Both the position numbers and the translations under genes were made by a program. The notes beneath the pieces were generated by a model. The model ran no database searches. It was not told the DNA's origin and worked only from the letters and a program-made list of their open reading frames with translations. From Solirubrobacteraceae bacterium (lineage in GTDB: Bacteria; Actinomycetota; Thermoleophilia; Solirubrobacterales; Solirubrobacteraceae), in assembly GCA_016462625.1 (NCBI GenBank), contig JAEMSV010000072.1:1-18967 (forward strand): a stretch of 18,967 nt of DNA, in the 5' to 3' direction. Positions 1 through 7,392 of the stretch are shown here, in pieces. Numbering within the stretch: the first letter of the stretch is position 1; each line of letters opens with the position of its first letter.

Positions 1-1
1 C

Positions 2-370
2 TCCGGTGGCGGCGCTCCGGTGACCACCGGGACGACCGCGCCCGCCCAGGGCACCCTGGCGCCCCGCGTCCTGAAGTTCGGGGTCAAGACGCTGAAGGTG
101 ACGCGCAGCGGCAAGGTCGTCGTCCGGGTGAGCTGCCCGAAGACCGCGGTGGGCCCGTGCAAGGTCGTCCTGGGCGGCAAGGCCCTGGCCAAGCGCACCG
201 TGTCGGTGCGGCCGGGCGCGAGCAAGACGGTGACGCTGAAGCTCAAGGGCTCGCAGCGTCGCCTGGCCAAGCGTGGGAAGGCCGTGCGCGTCGCGATGTC
301 GGTGGTCGGCGCCGACGCGCAGGTCCCCGCGGCGGCGCAGCGGGTGCATATCGCCCGCCGCGCGCGCTGA
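2..370 (+). CDS. C-terminal part of a secreted/surface beta-rich protein (5' end outside window)
   Basis: The reading frame is open from the left edge to a TGA at 368-370, so only the last 122 residues are seen. A GTG at position 20 could be mistaken for a start, but the frame continues upstream of it. The visible part begins with a Gly/Thr/Pro/Ala-rich linker. It continues into a Lys/Arg/Val-rich, probably beta-sandwich module with two cysteines (VSCPKTAVGPCKV) that could form a disulfide, and ends in a basic tail (IARRAR). A similar linker plus basic Cys-x(n)-Cys module ends the PKD protein at 14263-15297. This suggests an exported envelope protein common in this lineage. I cannot name its N-terminal domains or function. 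The nested palindrome just downstream probably ends its transcript. Confidence 0.7.
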   Translation, partial: SGGGAPVTTGTTAPAQGTLAPRVLKFGVKTLKVTRSGKVVVRVSCPKTAVGPCKVVLGGKALAKRTVSVRPGASKTVTLKLKGSQRRLAKRGKAVRVAMSVVGADAQVPAAAQRVHIARRAR

Positions 371-376
371 ACGTCA

Positions 377-427
377 GGGGGTGTGACCCGAAACCGCACT
401 GCGAGTGCGGTTGAAGGTCACACCCCC
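377..427. terminator. Nested perfect palindrome between the surface-protein gene and dgt (terminator or REP-like repeat)
   Basis: The outer arms 377-388 and 416-427 are perfectly complementary over 12 bp. Inside them, 392-400 and 404-412 form a second perfect 9-bp stem closed by a GCG loop. The stems are separated by a symmetric 3x3 internal loop (CGA at 389-391, GAA at 413-415) that could form tandem sheared G.A pairs. It starts 7 nt after the upstream stop and ends 41 nt before dgt. There is no T-tract, so it is either an actinobacterial tail-less terminator or one copy of a dispersed palindromic repeat. Confidence 0.6.
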
Positions 428-468
428 GGCGTCCGTTGTGCCGCGGGCGGTCCTGCGAAACTGGGGGC

Positions 469-1497
469 ATGGCCACGGACCTGTCCACCGGCGCGGTCGC
501 CGCCGCCTTCCATGAGCGCCAGCGCGCTCGCGAGATGGCGCGCCTGTCCCCGCTGGCGATGCCTTCGTATCCGGCGGACCGGGTGCGCGACGAGCCCGAC
601 TGCGGCCTGCGGACCCCGATCCAGCGCGACCGCGACCGGATCGTCCACAGCAAATCCTTCCGCCGGCTCAAGCACAAGACGCAGGTCTTCGTCGCGCCGG
701 CGGGCGATCACTTCCGCACCCGGCTGACCCACACCCTCGAGGTGACGGGGATCGCGCGGACCGTGGCGCGGGCGCTTGACCTCAACGAGGACCTCACGGA
801 GGCGATCGGGCTCGGTCACGACCTCGGCCACCCGCCCTTCGGTCACATCGGCGAGGCGGTGCTGGACCGGTGCCTGCAGGCCTACGACGGGCGCGGCTTC
901 CGGCACTTCGAGCACTCGCTGCGCGTCGTCACCGTCCTGGAGCCGCTGAACCTCAACGCGTCGGTCCGCAACGGCATCCTCAGCCACTCCGGCCGCTCCC
1001 CGCAGCCGGAGACCCTCGAGGGCCGGATCGTGCGCCTGGTGGACCGCATCGCGTACCTCAACCACGACATCGACGACGCCGTGCGCGCCGGGGTGCTCGA
1101 CGAGCGGCGCCTGCCCGACGGCCCGCTGAGGCTGCTCGGGGCGACCGGGTCGCAGCGAATCGACACGCTGGTCCACGACCTCGTCGAGCACAGCGAGGAG
1201 GCCGGCGACATCGTGCAGGGCGCGCAGGCGGCCGTCGAGATGGACGCCCTGCGCGACTTCATGTTCGAGGAGGTCTACCTCGGCGAGCCCGCGCGCCGCG
1301 AGCACGCGAAGATCGAGATGGTCCTGCAGTCGCTCTGGACCCATTATCTCGAGGACCTCGACCGGCTCCCGGACGGCGGCGGGATCGCTGGCGCGGACCC
1401 TGCGCAGCGCGTGACCGACTACCTGGCGGGCATGACCGATCGCTACGCCGTGGCGGCGTTCGAGGCGCTGTTCGTGCCGCGTGAGTTCGAGGCCTAG
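469..1497 (+). CDS. dgt: Deoxyguanosinetriphosphate triphosphohydrolase-like HD-domain protein
   Basis: This 342-residue protein belongs to the dNTP triphosphohydrolase branch of the HD superfamily, which cleaves dGTP (and often other dNTPs) to the nucleoside and triphosphate in the cytosol. The metal-binding set is visible: H88 in RLTHTLEV, H117-D118 in GLGHDLGHPPFGH, and D192 in RLVDRIAYLNHDIDDA. The N-terminal RDRDRIVHSKSFRRLKHKTQVF stretch, at about 53-74, is also typical of the family. The ATG at 469 is chosen because a GGGGG stretch lies just upstream and the protein then begins before the family's conserved region. An in-frame GTG at 436 lacks support and lies close to the palindrome. 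The gene ends 4 nt before dnaG, the usual actinobacterial order, so the two are probably co-transcribed and link dNTP pools with replication priming. All key residues are present. Confidence 0.93.
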   Translation: MATDLSTGAVAAAFHERQRAREMARLSPLAMPSYPADRVRDEPDCGLRTPIQRDRDRIVHSKSFRRLKHKTQVFVAPAGDHFRTRLTHTLEVTGIARTVARALDLNEDLTEAIGLGHDLGHPPFGHIGEAVLDRCLQAYDGRGFRHFEHSLRVVTVLEPLNLNASVRNGILSHSGRSPQPETLEGRIVRLVDRIAYLNHDIDDAVRAGVLDERRLPDGPLRLLGATGSQRIDTLVHDLVEHSEEAGDIVQGAQAAVEMDALRDFMFEEVYLGEPARREHAKIEMVLQSLWTHYLEDLDRLPDGGGIAGADPAQRVTDYLAGMTDRYAVAAFEALFVPREFEA

Positions 1498-1501
1498 GCC
1501 G

Positions 1502-3307
1502 ATGGCCCGGTACGCCGACGACGCCAAGGAGCAGGTCCGCGATGCGGTCGACATGGTCGATCTGGTCGGGACGAAGGTCGACCTGCGCCGGGCTGGGGCG
1601 AACCGGTTCGAGGGACTGTGCCCGTTCCACGACGAGCGCACGCCGAGCTTCGGCATCGACCCGGTCAAGAAGGTCTACCACTGCTTCGGCTGCCAGGCCT
1701 CGGGCGACCCGTTCACGTGGGCGCAGGAGATGGAGGGTCTCGGCTTCGTCGAGTCGATGGAGTGGCTGGCCGAGCGCTACGGCGTCACGCTGGAGCGAGA
1801 ATCGGAGGATCCGCAGGAGGCCGAGCGCCGCAAGCAGCGCGAGCGGCTGATGGAGCTGCTGGAGCGCACGGCGGCGTTCTACGTGCGGTACCTGTGGGAG
1901 TCGACGGAGGCCGCCCGCGCCCGGGAGTACCTGCTCGAACGCGGGCTCGACGAGCCGGCGCTGCGCGAGTTCCGGGTCGGCTACAGCCCGAGCGCGTGGG
2001 ACAAGGTGCTGATGGCGTCGCGCAAGGCCGGGTTCTCCAACCGCGAGCTCTATGAAGCCGGCCTGGCGAGCCGCGCGAAGGGCGAGGGACGGATCTACGA
2101 CCGGTTCCGCGGCCGGATCATGTTCCCGCTGGCCGACATGCGCGGCCGGGTGCTCGGCTTCGGCGCGCGGGCGCTGCGCGACAACCAGCAGCCGAAGTAC
2201 CTGAACACGTCGGAGAACGACATCTTCCACAAGGGCCGGCAGCTGTTCGCCTCCGATCTCGCGCGTGCCCACGCCGCGCGCGCCGGCGAGGTGATCGTCG
2301 CCGAGGGCTACACCGACGTGATCGCGCTGCACCAGGCGGGCCTGAAGAACACGGTCGCCACGATGGGCACCGCGATGACGCCCGAGCAGGTCGGCGAGCT
2401 CACGCGGCTGGCGCCCCGGGCGCTGCTCGCGCTCGACGCCGACGGTGCGGGCCAGGAGGCGATGGTGCGGGCGGCGAAGGTCGCGCGGGGCAAGAAGCTC
2501 GAGCTGCGCGTCGTCGAGCTGCCGCCCGGGCGGGACCCCGCGGACCTCACCGCGGAGGCGGGCGCGGCGGAGATGCGCCGCCTCGTGGAGAGCTCCGTGC
2601 CGTTCGTGAAGTTCCGCGTCGAGCGCGCGCTGGCGACCGGAGACATCGCGACGGGGGAGGGCAAGGACGCCGTGATCGGTGAGCTGCGCCCCGTGTTCGC
2701 GGACATCCCCGCGAGTGTCCTCCGTGAGGAGCTGATCACGGAGGTCGCAGACCGTCTCGACATCGCCGAGACGCTGGCCGGGGAGCTCCTGGGGCGCGCA
2801 GGGACTCCGGTGGCAGCTTCGGCGCCGGCCCAGTCGGCCGCGACGGACGAGGCGCCGATCTCGCGTCGCGATGCCATCCGGCTCAACGGCGCAGAGGAGC
2901 AGGAGCGGGGCTTCCTGGCGCTCTGCATCGCGCTCCCCGCCGCGGGCGCGAAGGCGCTGACGAGCCTGGATCTCGCCGCGGACCTCACGAGCGAGCGCTC
3001 TCGTGCCGCGGCCACCTGGCTGCGCGACCATCTCGATGACCCGGAGGCCGGGCTCGACGCCCAGGACGAAGCGCTGCAGGTCCTGATCCGCGACATCCGG
3101 TTCCGGGCACCCAAGGAGGGCGATCTCCCGGCCGAGGCGGTCGAAGCCGAGCGGGCCCATCTCCTGCTCGCGCGCGCTGAGCGCGAGGTCGTCGCGGCCC
3201 GGAAGGCCCGAAGCGGGGTCGATGCCGCGCTTCGCGCCCACAGGGCCAGGCAGGAGGAGTACTCGGCCGCGATGGACCGCCTGCTCGAGGTGAACGCCCC
3301 GCGCTGA
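1502..3307 (+). CDS. dnaG: DNA primase
   Basis: DnaG makes the RNA primers for replication and acts at the fork with the DnaB helicase. The 601-residue protein has all three parts. The N-terminal CHC2 zinc finger has ligands C40, H43, C61 and C64 (CPFH...CFGC). The catalytic core with a TOPRIM fold follows, with E268 in VAEGYTDV and the D312-x-D314 pair in LALDADGAG. A C-terminal helical helicase-interacting region (from about 460) contains the EEQERGFLALCIALP stretch. The ATG at 1502 is preferred because it puts the finger near the N-terminus as in other primases. The upstream in-frame start at 1481 would overlap dgt. No strong Shine-Dalgarno is seen, so translation may be coupled to dgt, whose stop is 4 nt upstream. 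The stop lies inside the loop of a hairpin shared with the convergent gene. Confidence 0.97.
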   Translation: MARYADDAKEQVRDAVDMVDLVGTKVDLRRAGANRFEGLCPFHDERTPSFGIDPVKKVYHCFGCQASGDPFTWAQEMEGLGFVESMEWLAERYGVTLERESEDPQEAERRKQRERLMELLERTAAFYVRYLWESTEAARAREYLLERGLDEPALREFRVGYSPSAWDKVLMASRKAGFSNRELYEAGLASRAKGEGRIYDRFRGRIMFPLADMRGRVLGFGARALRDNQQPKYLNTSENDIFHKGRQLFASDLARAHAARAGEVIVAEGYTDVIALHQAGLKNTVATMGTAMTPEQVGELTRLAPRALLALDADGAGQEAMVRAAKVARGKKLELRVVELPPGRDPADLTAEAGAAEMRRLVESSVPFVKFRVERALATGDIATGEGKDAVIGELRPVFADIPASVLREELITEVADRLDIAETLAGELLGRAGTPVAASAPAQSAATDEAPISRRDAIRLNGAEEQERGFLALCIALPAAGAKALTSLDLAADLTSERSRAAATWLRDHLDDPEAGLDAQDEALQVLIRDIRFRAPKEGDLPAEAVEAERAHLLLARAEREVVAARKARSGVDAALRAHRARQEEYSAAMDRLLEVNAPR

Positions 3308-3325
3308 GCTACGCGGTCGCGGGGC
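3296..3325. terminator. Bidirectional hairpin shared by dnaG and the convergent membrane-protein gene
   Basis: Arms 3296-3303 and 3318-3325 form a perfect 8-bp G+C-only stem with a 14-nt loop. The loop contains both the dnaG stop (TGA 3305-3307) and the complementary-strand stop of the facing gene (3309-3311), with a single base between the two coding regions. No T-tract follows on either strand. Termination is inferred from position and stem strength. Confidence 0.5.
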
Positions 3326-4220
3326 CTGTGGGGGCCGAAGCGGGAAGCGACGCGCCCTTCTTCAGCCGGACGGCGCCGACGAGCTCGTCGCTCGTGAAGT
3401 CGCCGACCGCCTCGCCCGTCTCGGCCCAGCGCAGGAGCACGATGCCGAAGATCGCGCGCATCGCGCTGGAGATGATCAGCGAGATGCTCAGGCCGATGAT
3501 GCCGGCGAGCAGCAGCACACCGCCGCCTGCTTCACCTGCGCCGTTCTCGACCGTCGCGATGAGGTAGACGCCGATCCCGCCGACGATGATCGACGGGAGG
3601 ATGCCGAAGATCGCGACCGCGGCGCCGATGCGGACGCCGCCGAGGATCTGCGTGCCCCAGCGCTCTCTGAAGACGTGGCCGGAGCGCTTGATCGCCGCGA
3701 CGGGGCTGAGGCCCTCGAGGATGATCAGGGGCAGTACGAAGAAGGTGATGAGCGCCCACGCGGTGCTCAGGAGGCTGCCGAGCACGAGGCGCAGGATGCC
3801 GATGATCGCGCCTGCGGTGCCGCTGTTCCCGCCGCCGCCGCCGTTGGTCAACGCGGACAGCAGCCAGCCGACGACGGTCTGGATCAGCGCCCAACCGGCG
3901 ATGGCGCCGAGATGGCTGGATGCACGGCCGAAGGCGCCCTCGATGGGCTCGCCCCGCAGGGCCTGGTCGGCACCGGCGACGAGCGCCGCGCTGCCGAGGA
4001 TGCCGCCGAATACGGCCAGGTACGCGCCGATCACGAGCAGGGCGATGCCCGCGACGTTGGTGTTGTCGCCGAGCAGGACGATGCCCGCACCCGCCACGGC
4101 GACGCCCGGGATGGCGAAGACGCCGCTCAGGACCGGCCACTTCAGCAGGCCGGGATTGGCCTTCACCACATGCCAGCTCTTGCCGGTCAGGACCTTGCCC
4201 TGCTGCCACGACGACGCCAC
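3309..4220 (-). CDS. Six-helix integral membrane protein (DUF6159-like)
   Basis: A 303-residue protein with about six hydrophobic segments near residues 28-50, 55-83, 103-123, 136-168, 196-223 and 233-264. Short loops separate them, one of which is glycine-rich (about 126-134). The N-terminal pattern (K.SW.V.K.NP.LL..PVLSG) resembles the uncharacterised DUF6159 membrane family as I remember it. The GTG start at 4220 is supported by a GAGGAG Shine-Dalgarno at 4228-4233, 7 nt away. The gene converges on dnaG with 1 nt between stops and is divergent from the tRNA. No catalytic motif or ligand site is visible. The conserved amphipathic stretch EGLSPVAAIKRSGHVFRERW (about 169-188) between helices 4 and 5 is also typical of this membrane fold. 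The molecular function is unknown. Confidence 0.85.
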   Translation of the reverse strand: MASSWQQGKVLTGKSWHVVKANPGLLKWPVLSGVFAIPGVAVAGAGIVLLGDNTNVAGIALLVIGAYLAVFGGILGSAALVAGADQALRGEPIEGAFGRASSHLGAIAGWALIQTVVGWLLSALTNGGGGGNSGTAGAIIGILRLVLGSLLSTAWALITFFVLPLIILEGLSPVAAIKRSGHVFRERWGTQILGGVRIGAAVAIFGILPSIIVGGIGVYLIATVENGAGEAGGGVLLLAGIIGLSISLIISSAMRAIFGIVLLRWAETGEAVGDFTSDELVGAVRLKKGASLPASAPTGPATA

Positions 4221-4325
4221 GACTGCGCTCCTCAGTTTGCCTTCCAGTTCACGCAGGGATCGGCAGGAACCCCCCGGATCTGAAGCGCTGAACGCGCCAT
4301 TCCGCGTGCTGGCAGCCCTGTGTCC

Positions 4326-4331
4326 TAAGAT
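4326..4331 (+). promoter_or_regulatory. Candidate -10 box of the tRNA-Asn promoter
   Basis: TAAGAT lies 37 nt before the mature tRNA 5' end, which would give a leader of about 30 nt. No convincing -35 hexamer is seen at 16-18 nt spacing. The nearest candidate, TTCCGC at 4300-4305, leaves a 20-nt gap. Confidence 0.35.
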
Positions 4332-4368
4332 CGGTGGCCGCCGTGCCGATCAATCGGTGGGCGGCCAT

Positions 4369-4441
<73 letters not shown>

Positions 4442-4449
4442 CTTCAGCA

Positions 4450-4471
4450 AGGGCCCGCTTCGGCGGGCCCT
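4450..4471. terminator. UUCG-capped hairpin after tRNA-Asn, overlapping the stop of the opposing gene
   Basis: A 9-bp perfect stem (4450-4458 with 4463-4471) is capped by TTCG closed by a C-G pair, the exceptionally stable cUUCGg tetraloop. It begins 9 nt after the tRNA. Its right foot overlaps the TAG stop (4470-4472) of the minus-strand gene, so it probably ends both transcripts. There is no T-tract. Confidence 0.75.
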
Positions 4472-5042
4472 ACGCGTTGAATCCGTGCATCGGCGCATCG
4501 TCACCCATCGCCCGCGCGACACTCTGCGCCATGTAGATCAGGAAGGGGTCGTCGCTGGCGGCAAGCTCGTGCTCGAGCGCCCGGGCGAGTCCCTCCGCGT
4601 CCGCCAGCCGGGGAGCAGACTGGCGGATGCTCCACGAGCGCACTTCGATCAGGAGCCTCAGGCCGTCGGACCGGCCTCCTCGGCTGAACACGCGTGGTGT
4701 GGGCGCGACGAACGCCGAGCGACGATCATCTGTGCGTCGGGGAGCGCTTCGGCCACAGAACGCGAGGAGCGTCGCCAGGTCGTGGTCGAGCCCGCGGTAT
4801 CGCTGGCACCGTTCGGTTTCGCGCGCGAGCGAGCGCGCGGCGCTGTCGTGGTCGGTCGCCGCCCAGCCGAGCAGGGTGAGCACGTTCTCGAGACCGGTGC
4901 GGGTCGCGACGGCGATATCCGCCAGGGCGGTCACGCGCTCCGAGAGCTGACCGGCCAGCGTCGCGATCCGCACGCGATCGTAGGTCGGCGGCGGTGAGCC
5001 CTGGGTGTCGACCATCCAGCGGTGCCGGTCTCCTGTGAGCAT
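4470..5042 (-). CDS. Hypothetical cytosolic protein, last gene of the c-di-GMP/binding-protein operon
   Basis: A 190-residue protein without signal peptide or membrane helix, rich in Ala, Arg and Leu and predicted mostly helical by eye. I recognise no family. Visible features are a Leu/Ala/Thr-rich helical stretch from about 24 to 64, a central basic Ser/Arg-rich linker with little order (about 99-122), and a C-terminal region RLLIEVRSWSIRQSAPRLADAE followed by an acidic helix. The ATG at 5042 lies 2 nt after the TAA of the upstream binding protein. An AAAGGAG Shine-Dalgarno lies in the 3' end of that gene (spacer about 11 nt), so translation is probably coupled. Its place at the end of a GGDEF-EAL/binding-protein operon suggests an accessory or output role, but this is inference from position only. 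An ATG 27 nt further in is a weaker alternative start. Confidence 0.7.
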   Translation of the reverse strand: MLTGDRHRWMVDTQGSPPPTYDRVRIATLAGQLSERVTALADIAVATRTGLENVLTLLGWAATDHDSAARSLARETERCQRYRGLDHDLATLLAFCGRSAPRRTDDRRSAFVAPTPRVFSRGGRSDGLRLLIEVRSWSIRQSAPRLADAEGLARALEHELAASDDPFLIYMAQSVARAMGDDAPMHGFNA

Positions 5043-5044
5043 GG

Positions 5045-6217
5045 TTAGCGGCGCTCCTTTGCCGCGGGCCGGACGGCCTGAGTCGCCGGGTACCGCGCTG
5101 CCACGGCCGCGCCACCTGCCTTGATCCGCACGACCACTGCACCGGTCCGCGGATCGCCCCCGCGGGCGTACACGAAGCGTCCGGCGACCCCGTCGTACAC
5201 CGTGATCGCGTCAAGGGCGTCGCGGATCGCCTCGGGTTCAGTCGTCCCGGCGGCCGTGATCGCACGCGCAAGGAGATGCACGGCGTCGTACGCGGCCGCG
5301 CCGTTGCCCGTCGGCGGAATCCCGTACGCCGTCTGGAACGCCGAGGTGAATCGCCGGGAGCGTGCCGAACGCGAGTCGGGGAACCACAGCCCGGTGGCGT
5401 AGCTGCCGTCGAACCCTGGTATCTCCCGGTAGCGGTTCAGATTCCATGCATCGCCGCCAAGGAGCGTGGCGTCCAGGCCGCGCCGACGCGCTCGCTCGGC
5501 CTGCCATTCGACGTCTGGACTCGCGTTGGGCAGGTAGAGGACGTCAGGCCGGTGCCGAGCCAGGCGCTCGATCGGAGCGGTGTGATCACCCTGGTCGACC
5601 GTGTAGGACGCGCTGACGACGCGTCCGCCGGTCCCGGCGAACTCGCGGCGGAACGATCGGGCAAGGCCGGCGCTGTACAACGATGTCGCCTCGTACGCGA
5701 TCGCCGCGGTGGACGCGTGCAGCCTGCTCCGAGCGAACCGGGCTGCGATCGCCCCCTGCACATCGTCGGTGAAGGTGGTGCGGAACACGAACCGCCGCCC
5801 GCGGGTGGTGGCCGGGTTCGTCGAGGTCGGGGAGATCATCGGGATGCCGGATCGCTCGGCAACGGCGCCGACAGGGACTGCGACCTGGCTCTTGCCCGGT
5901 CCGAGCAGCGCAATCGTCTCCGGGCGGCTGAGGATCTCGTTCGCGCGCTGGACGCCGACCTGCGGGTCGGCGCGGTCGTCGACGAATGCGACACGCAGCG
6001 GACGGCGGCCGCCCGCGATCCGGATGCCGCCGCCGGCGTTGATGTCGCGGATCGCCAGTCGCGTGGCGCGGCGGCTCTGGATGTCCTCATTGTCACCCGA
6101 CAGCGTGAACATCCCGGTGAGGACGATCGGATCAGGCGCGGCGGGGTCGCCGCCACAGCCCGGAAGGGTCATGGCCGCCAGGGTCATCATCAGCGTCGCT
6201 GCGGGCGTCCAGCGCAT
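5045..6217 (-). CDS. Branched-chain amino-acid-type (Peripla_BP_6) binding lipoprotein, copy 1
   Basis: A 390-residue type-I periplasmic binding protein of the LivJ/ANF-receptor class. The signal peptide has an LPGC lipobox (C21), so it should be lipid-anchored outside the membrane. The core shows family landmarks: an N-terminal strand with the ligand-loop GMFTLSG, LAIRDINAGGGI, DDRADPQ, a LLGPGKS loop, the STNPATTRG segment that usually contacts the ligand carboxylate, FVFRTTFTDDVQG, and a GGDAW segment in the second lobe. The ATG overlaps the stop of the preceding paralogue by one base (TGATG), with GGAG about 12 nt upstream. Family members feed amino acids or other small molecules to ABC importers. 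No permease or ATPase gene is present here, so a sensory role with the neighbouring GGDEF-EAL protein is possible. The ligand cannot be predicted. Confidence 0.88.
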   Translation of the reverse strand: MRWTPAATLMMTLAAMTLPGCGGDPAAPDPIVLTGMFTLSGDNEDIQSRRATRLAIRDINAGGGIRIAGGRRPLRVAFVDDRADPQVGVQRANEILSRPETIALLGPGKSQVAVPVGAVAERSGIPMISPTSTNPATTRGRRFVFRTTFTDDVQGAIAARFARSRLHASTAAIAYEATSLYSAGLARSFRREFAGTGGRVVSASYTVDQGDHTAPIERLARHRPDVLYLPNASPDVEWQAERARRRGLDATLLGGDAWNLNRYREIPGFDGSYATGLWFPDSRSARSRRFTSAFQTAYGIPPTGNGAAAYDAVHLLARAITAAGTTEPEAIRDALDAITVYDGVAGRFVYARGGDPRTGAVVVRIKAGGAAVAARYPATQAVRPAAKERR

Positions 6218-7392
6218 CAGCCTGCGGGCTCCGGAGCGATGGCGCGCGGGTCGATGTCCGCGACGATCTGCGTGCCGCGGGGCGTGCTGCGGATCACTGC
6301 GATGGTCGTCTGCGGGTCGCCCTGCCGGCCGTAGCGCAGCTGGCCGGACACCCCTTCGTACACCGTGACGTCGTCCAGGGCCTCCCGGATGGCCTCGGGC
6401 TCGGCCTTCCCTGCTTTGCTGATCGCGGCGGCGAGCAATCCGACCGCGTCATAGGCCGTCGCGGAGTACAGGCTCGGTTCCTCGCGGGCGCTCTTTCGGT
6501 ACGCAGCGACAAACGCACGCGATCGTGGGTCCTTTCGATCGGGTGACCACTGCGCCGTGTGGTAGCTGCCGCGGAAGTGTGGAGCCCGCAGGAAGTTCTG
6601 TTCGGCCCAGGTGTCGCCGCCCATCAGCGTGGCGTCGATGTCCAGTCGCCGGGCTCGACGGCCTTGCGCTGCGGCGTCGGCCGCGGTGTTCGGGAGGTAC
6701 AGGACATCCGGTTCGGCACCGGCCAGTCGTTGCACTCCGGAGGCCCGGTCCGATGTGTCGCTGGTGTACGGCACGCGCTGGGACACCCGACCGCCCTCGC
6801 GGACGAAACCGGCGCTGAAGGACGATGCGAGGCCGGTGCTGTACGGCGAGCTGACCTCGTAGACGACGGCCGCCTTCCGCGCGTCCAACCGGTCTCGGGC
6901 AAACGATGCGGCTGCCGCGCCCTGGAGGTCGTCGGTGACGATCGTGCGGAAGACGTACGCACGACCGCGGGTCGTCGCAGGATTCGTCGAGCCCGACGTG
7001 ATCATCGGAACGCCTCCGCGCTCGGCCACCGCGCCGACGGGGATCGCGAGGGTGCTCTTCACCGGCCCCAGAAGCGCGACGACGCCGCGCTGGTTCACCA
7101 GCTCGTTCGCCCGCGCGACGGCGACCGGGGGGTCGGCGCGGTCGTCGAGGATCTCCAGTTCCAGGGGGCGGCGCACGTCTCCGACCCGCACGCCGCCCGC
7201 GTGGTTGATCTCGCCGAGGGCGAGCTGAACGCCGGCCAGCGTCTCGGTGTCCTCGGCCGGGCCGGTCTCGGTGAAGATGCCGCCAATGGGGATGGGGCCC
7301 GTCGCCGGCTCGGCGTCGCCGCACCCACCGGCGAGCACGGCGAGGAACGCCAACAGGAGGACAGCTGCCGAGGCGTGGGTCTCGCAGCGCAT
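6217..7392 (-). CDS. Branched-chain amino-acid-type (Peripla_BP_6) binding lipoprotein, copy 2
   Basis: A 391-residue paralogue of the next gene. They share long collinear blocks (DDRADP, PVGAVAER, STNPATTRG, EPDVLYLPN, a GGDxW segment, EPEAIREALDDVTVYEGVSG) and look close to half identical by eye. The N-terminus is a signal peptide with cysteine C24 preceded by AGG. This is a poor lipobox at -3 (Ala instead of Leu/Val/Ile), so lipidation is likely but less certain than in copy 1. The ATG at 7392 is preferred because it gives the same TGATG one-base overlap with the upstream stop as the next junction. A GTG three bases earlier (7395) would give a 4-base overlap and one extra residue. It probably binds a small polar ligand. 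Nothing in the operon encodes transport membrane or ATPase components. Confidence 0.88.
   Translation of the reverse strand: MRCETHASAAVLLLAFLAVLAGGCGDAEPATGPIPIGGIFTETGPAEDTETLAGVQLALGEINHAGGVRVGDVRRPLELEILDDRADPPVAVARANELVNQRGVVALLGPVKSTLAIPVGAVAERGGVPMITSGSTNPATTRGRAYVFRTIVTDDLQGAAAASFARDRLDARKAAVVYEVSSPYSTGLASSFSAGFVREGGRVSQRVPYTSDTSDRASGVQRLAGAEPDVLYLPNTAADAAAQGRRARRLDIDATLMGGDTWAEQNFLRAPHFRGSYHTAQWSPDRKDPRSRAFVAAYRKSAREEPSLYSATAYDAVGLLAAAISKAGKAEPEAIREALDDVTVYEGVSGQLRYGRQGDPQTTIAVIRSTPRGTQIVADIDPRAIAPEPAG

Noticed and set aside
436..468. GTG at 436 as the dgt start.
   Set aside because: It would add eleven residues with no family character. The ATG at 469 has a G-rich ribosome-binding stretch.
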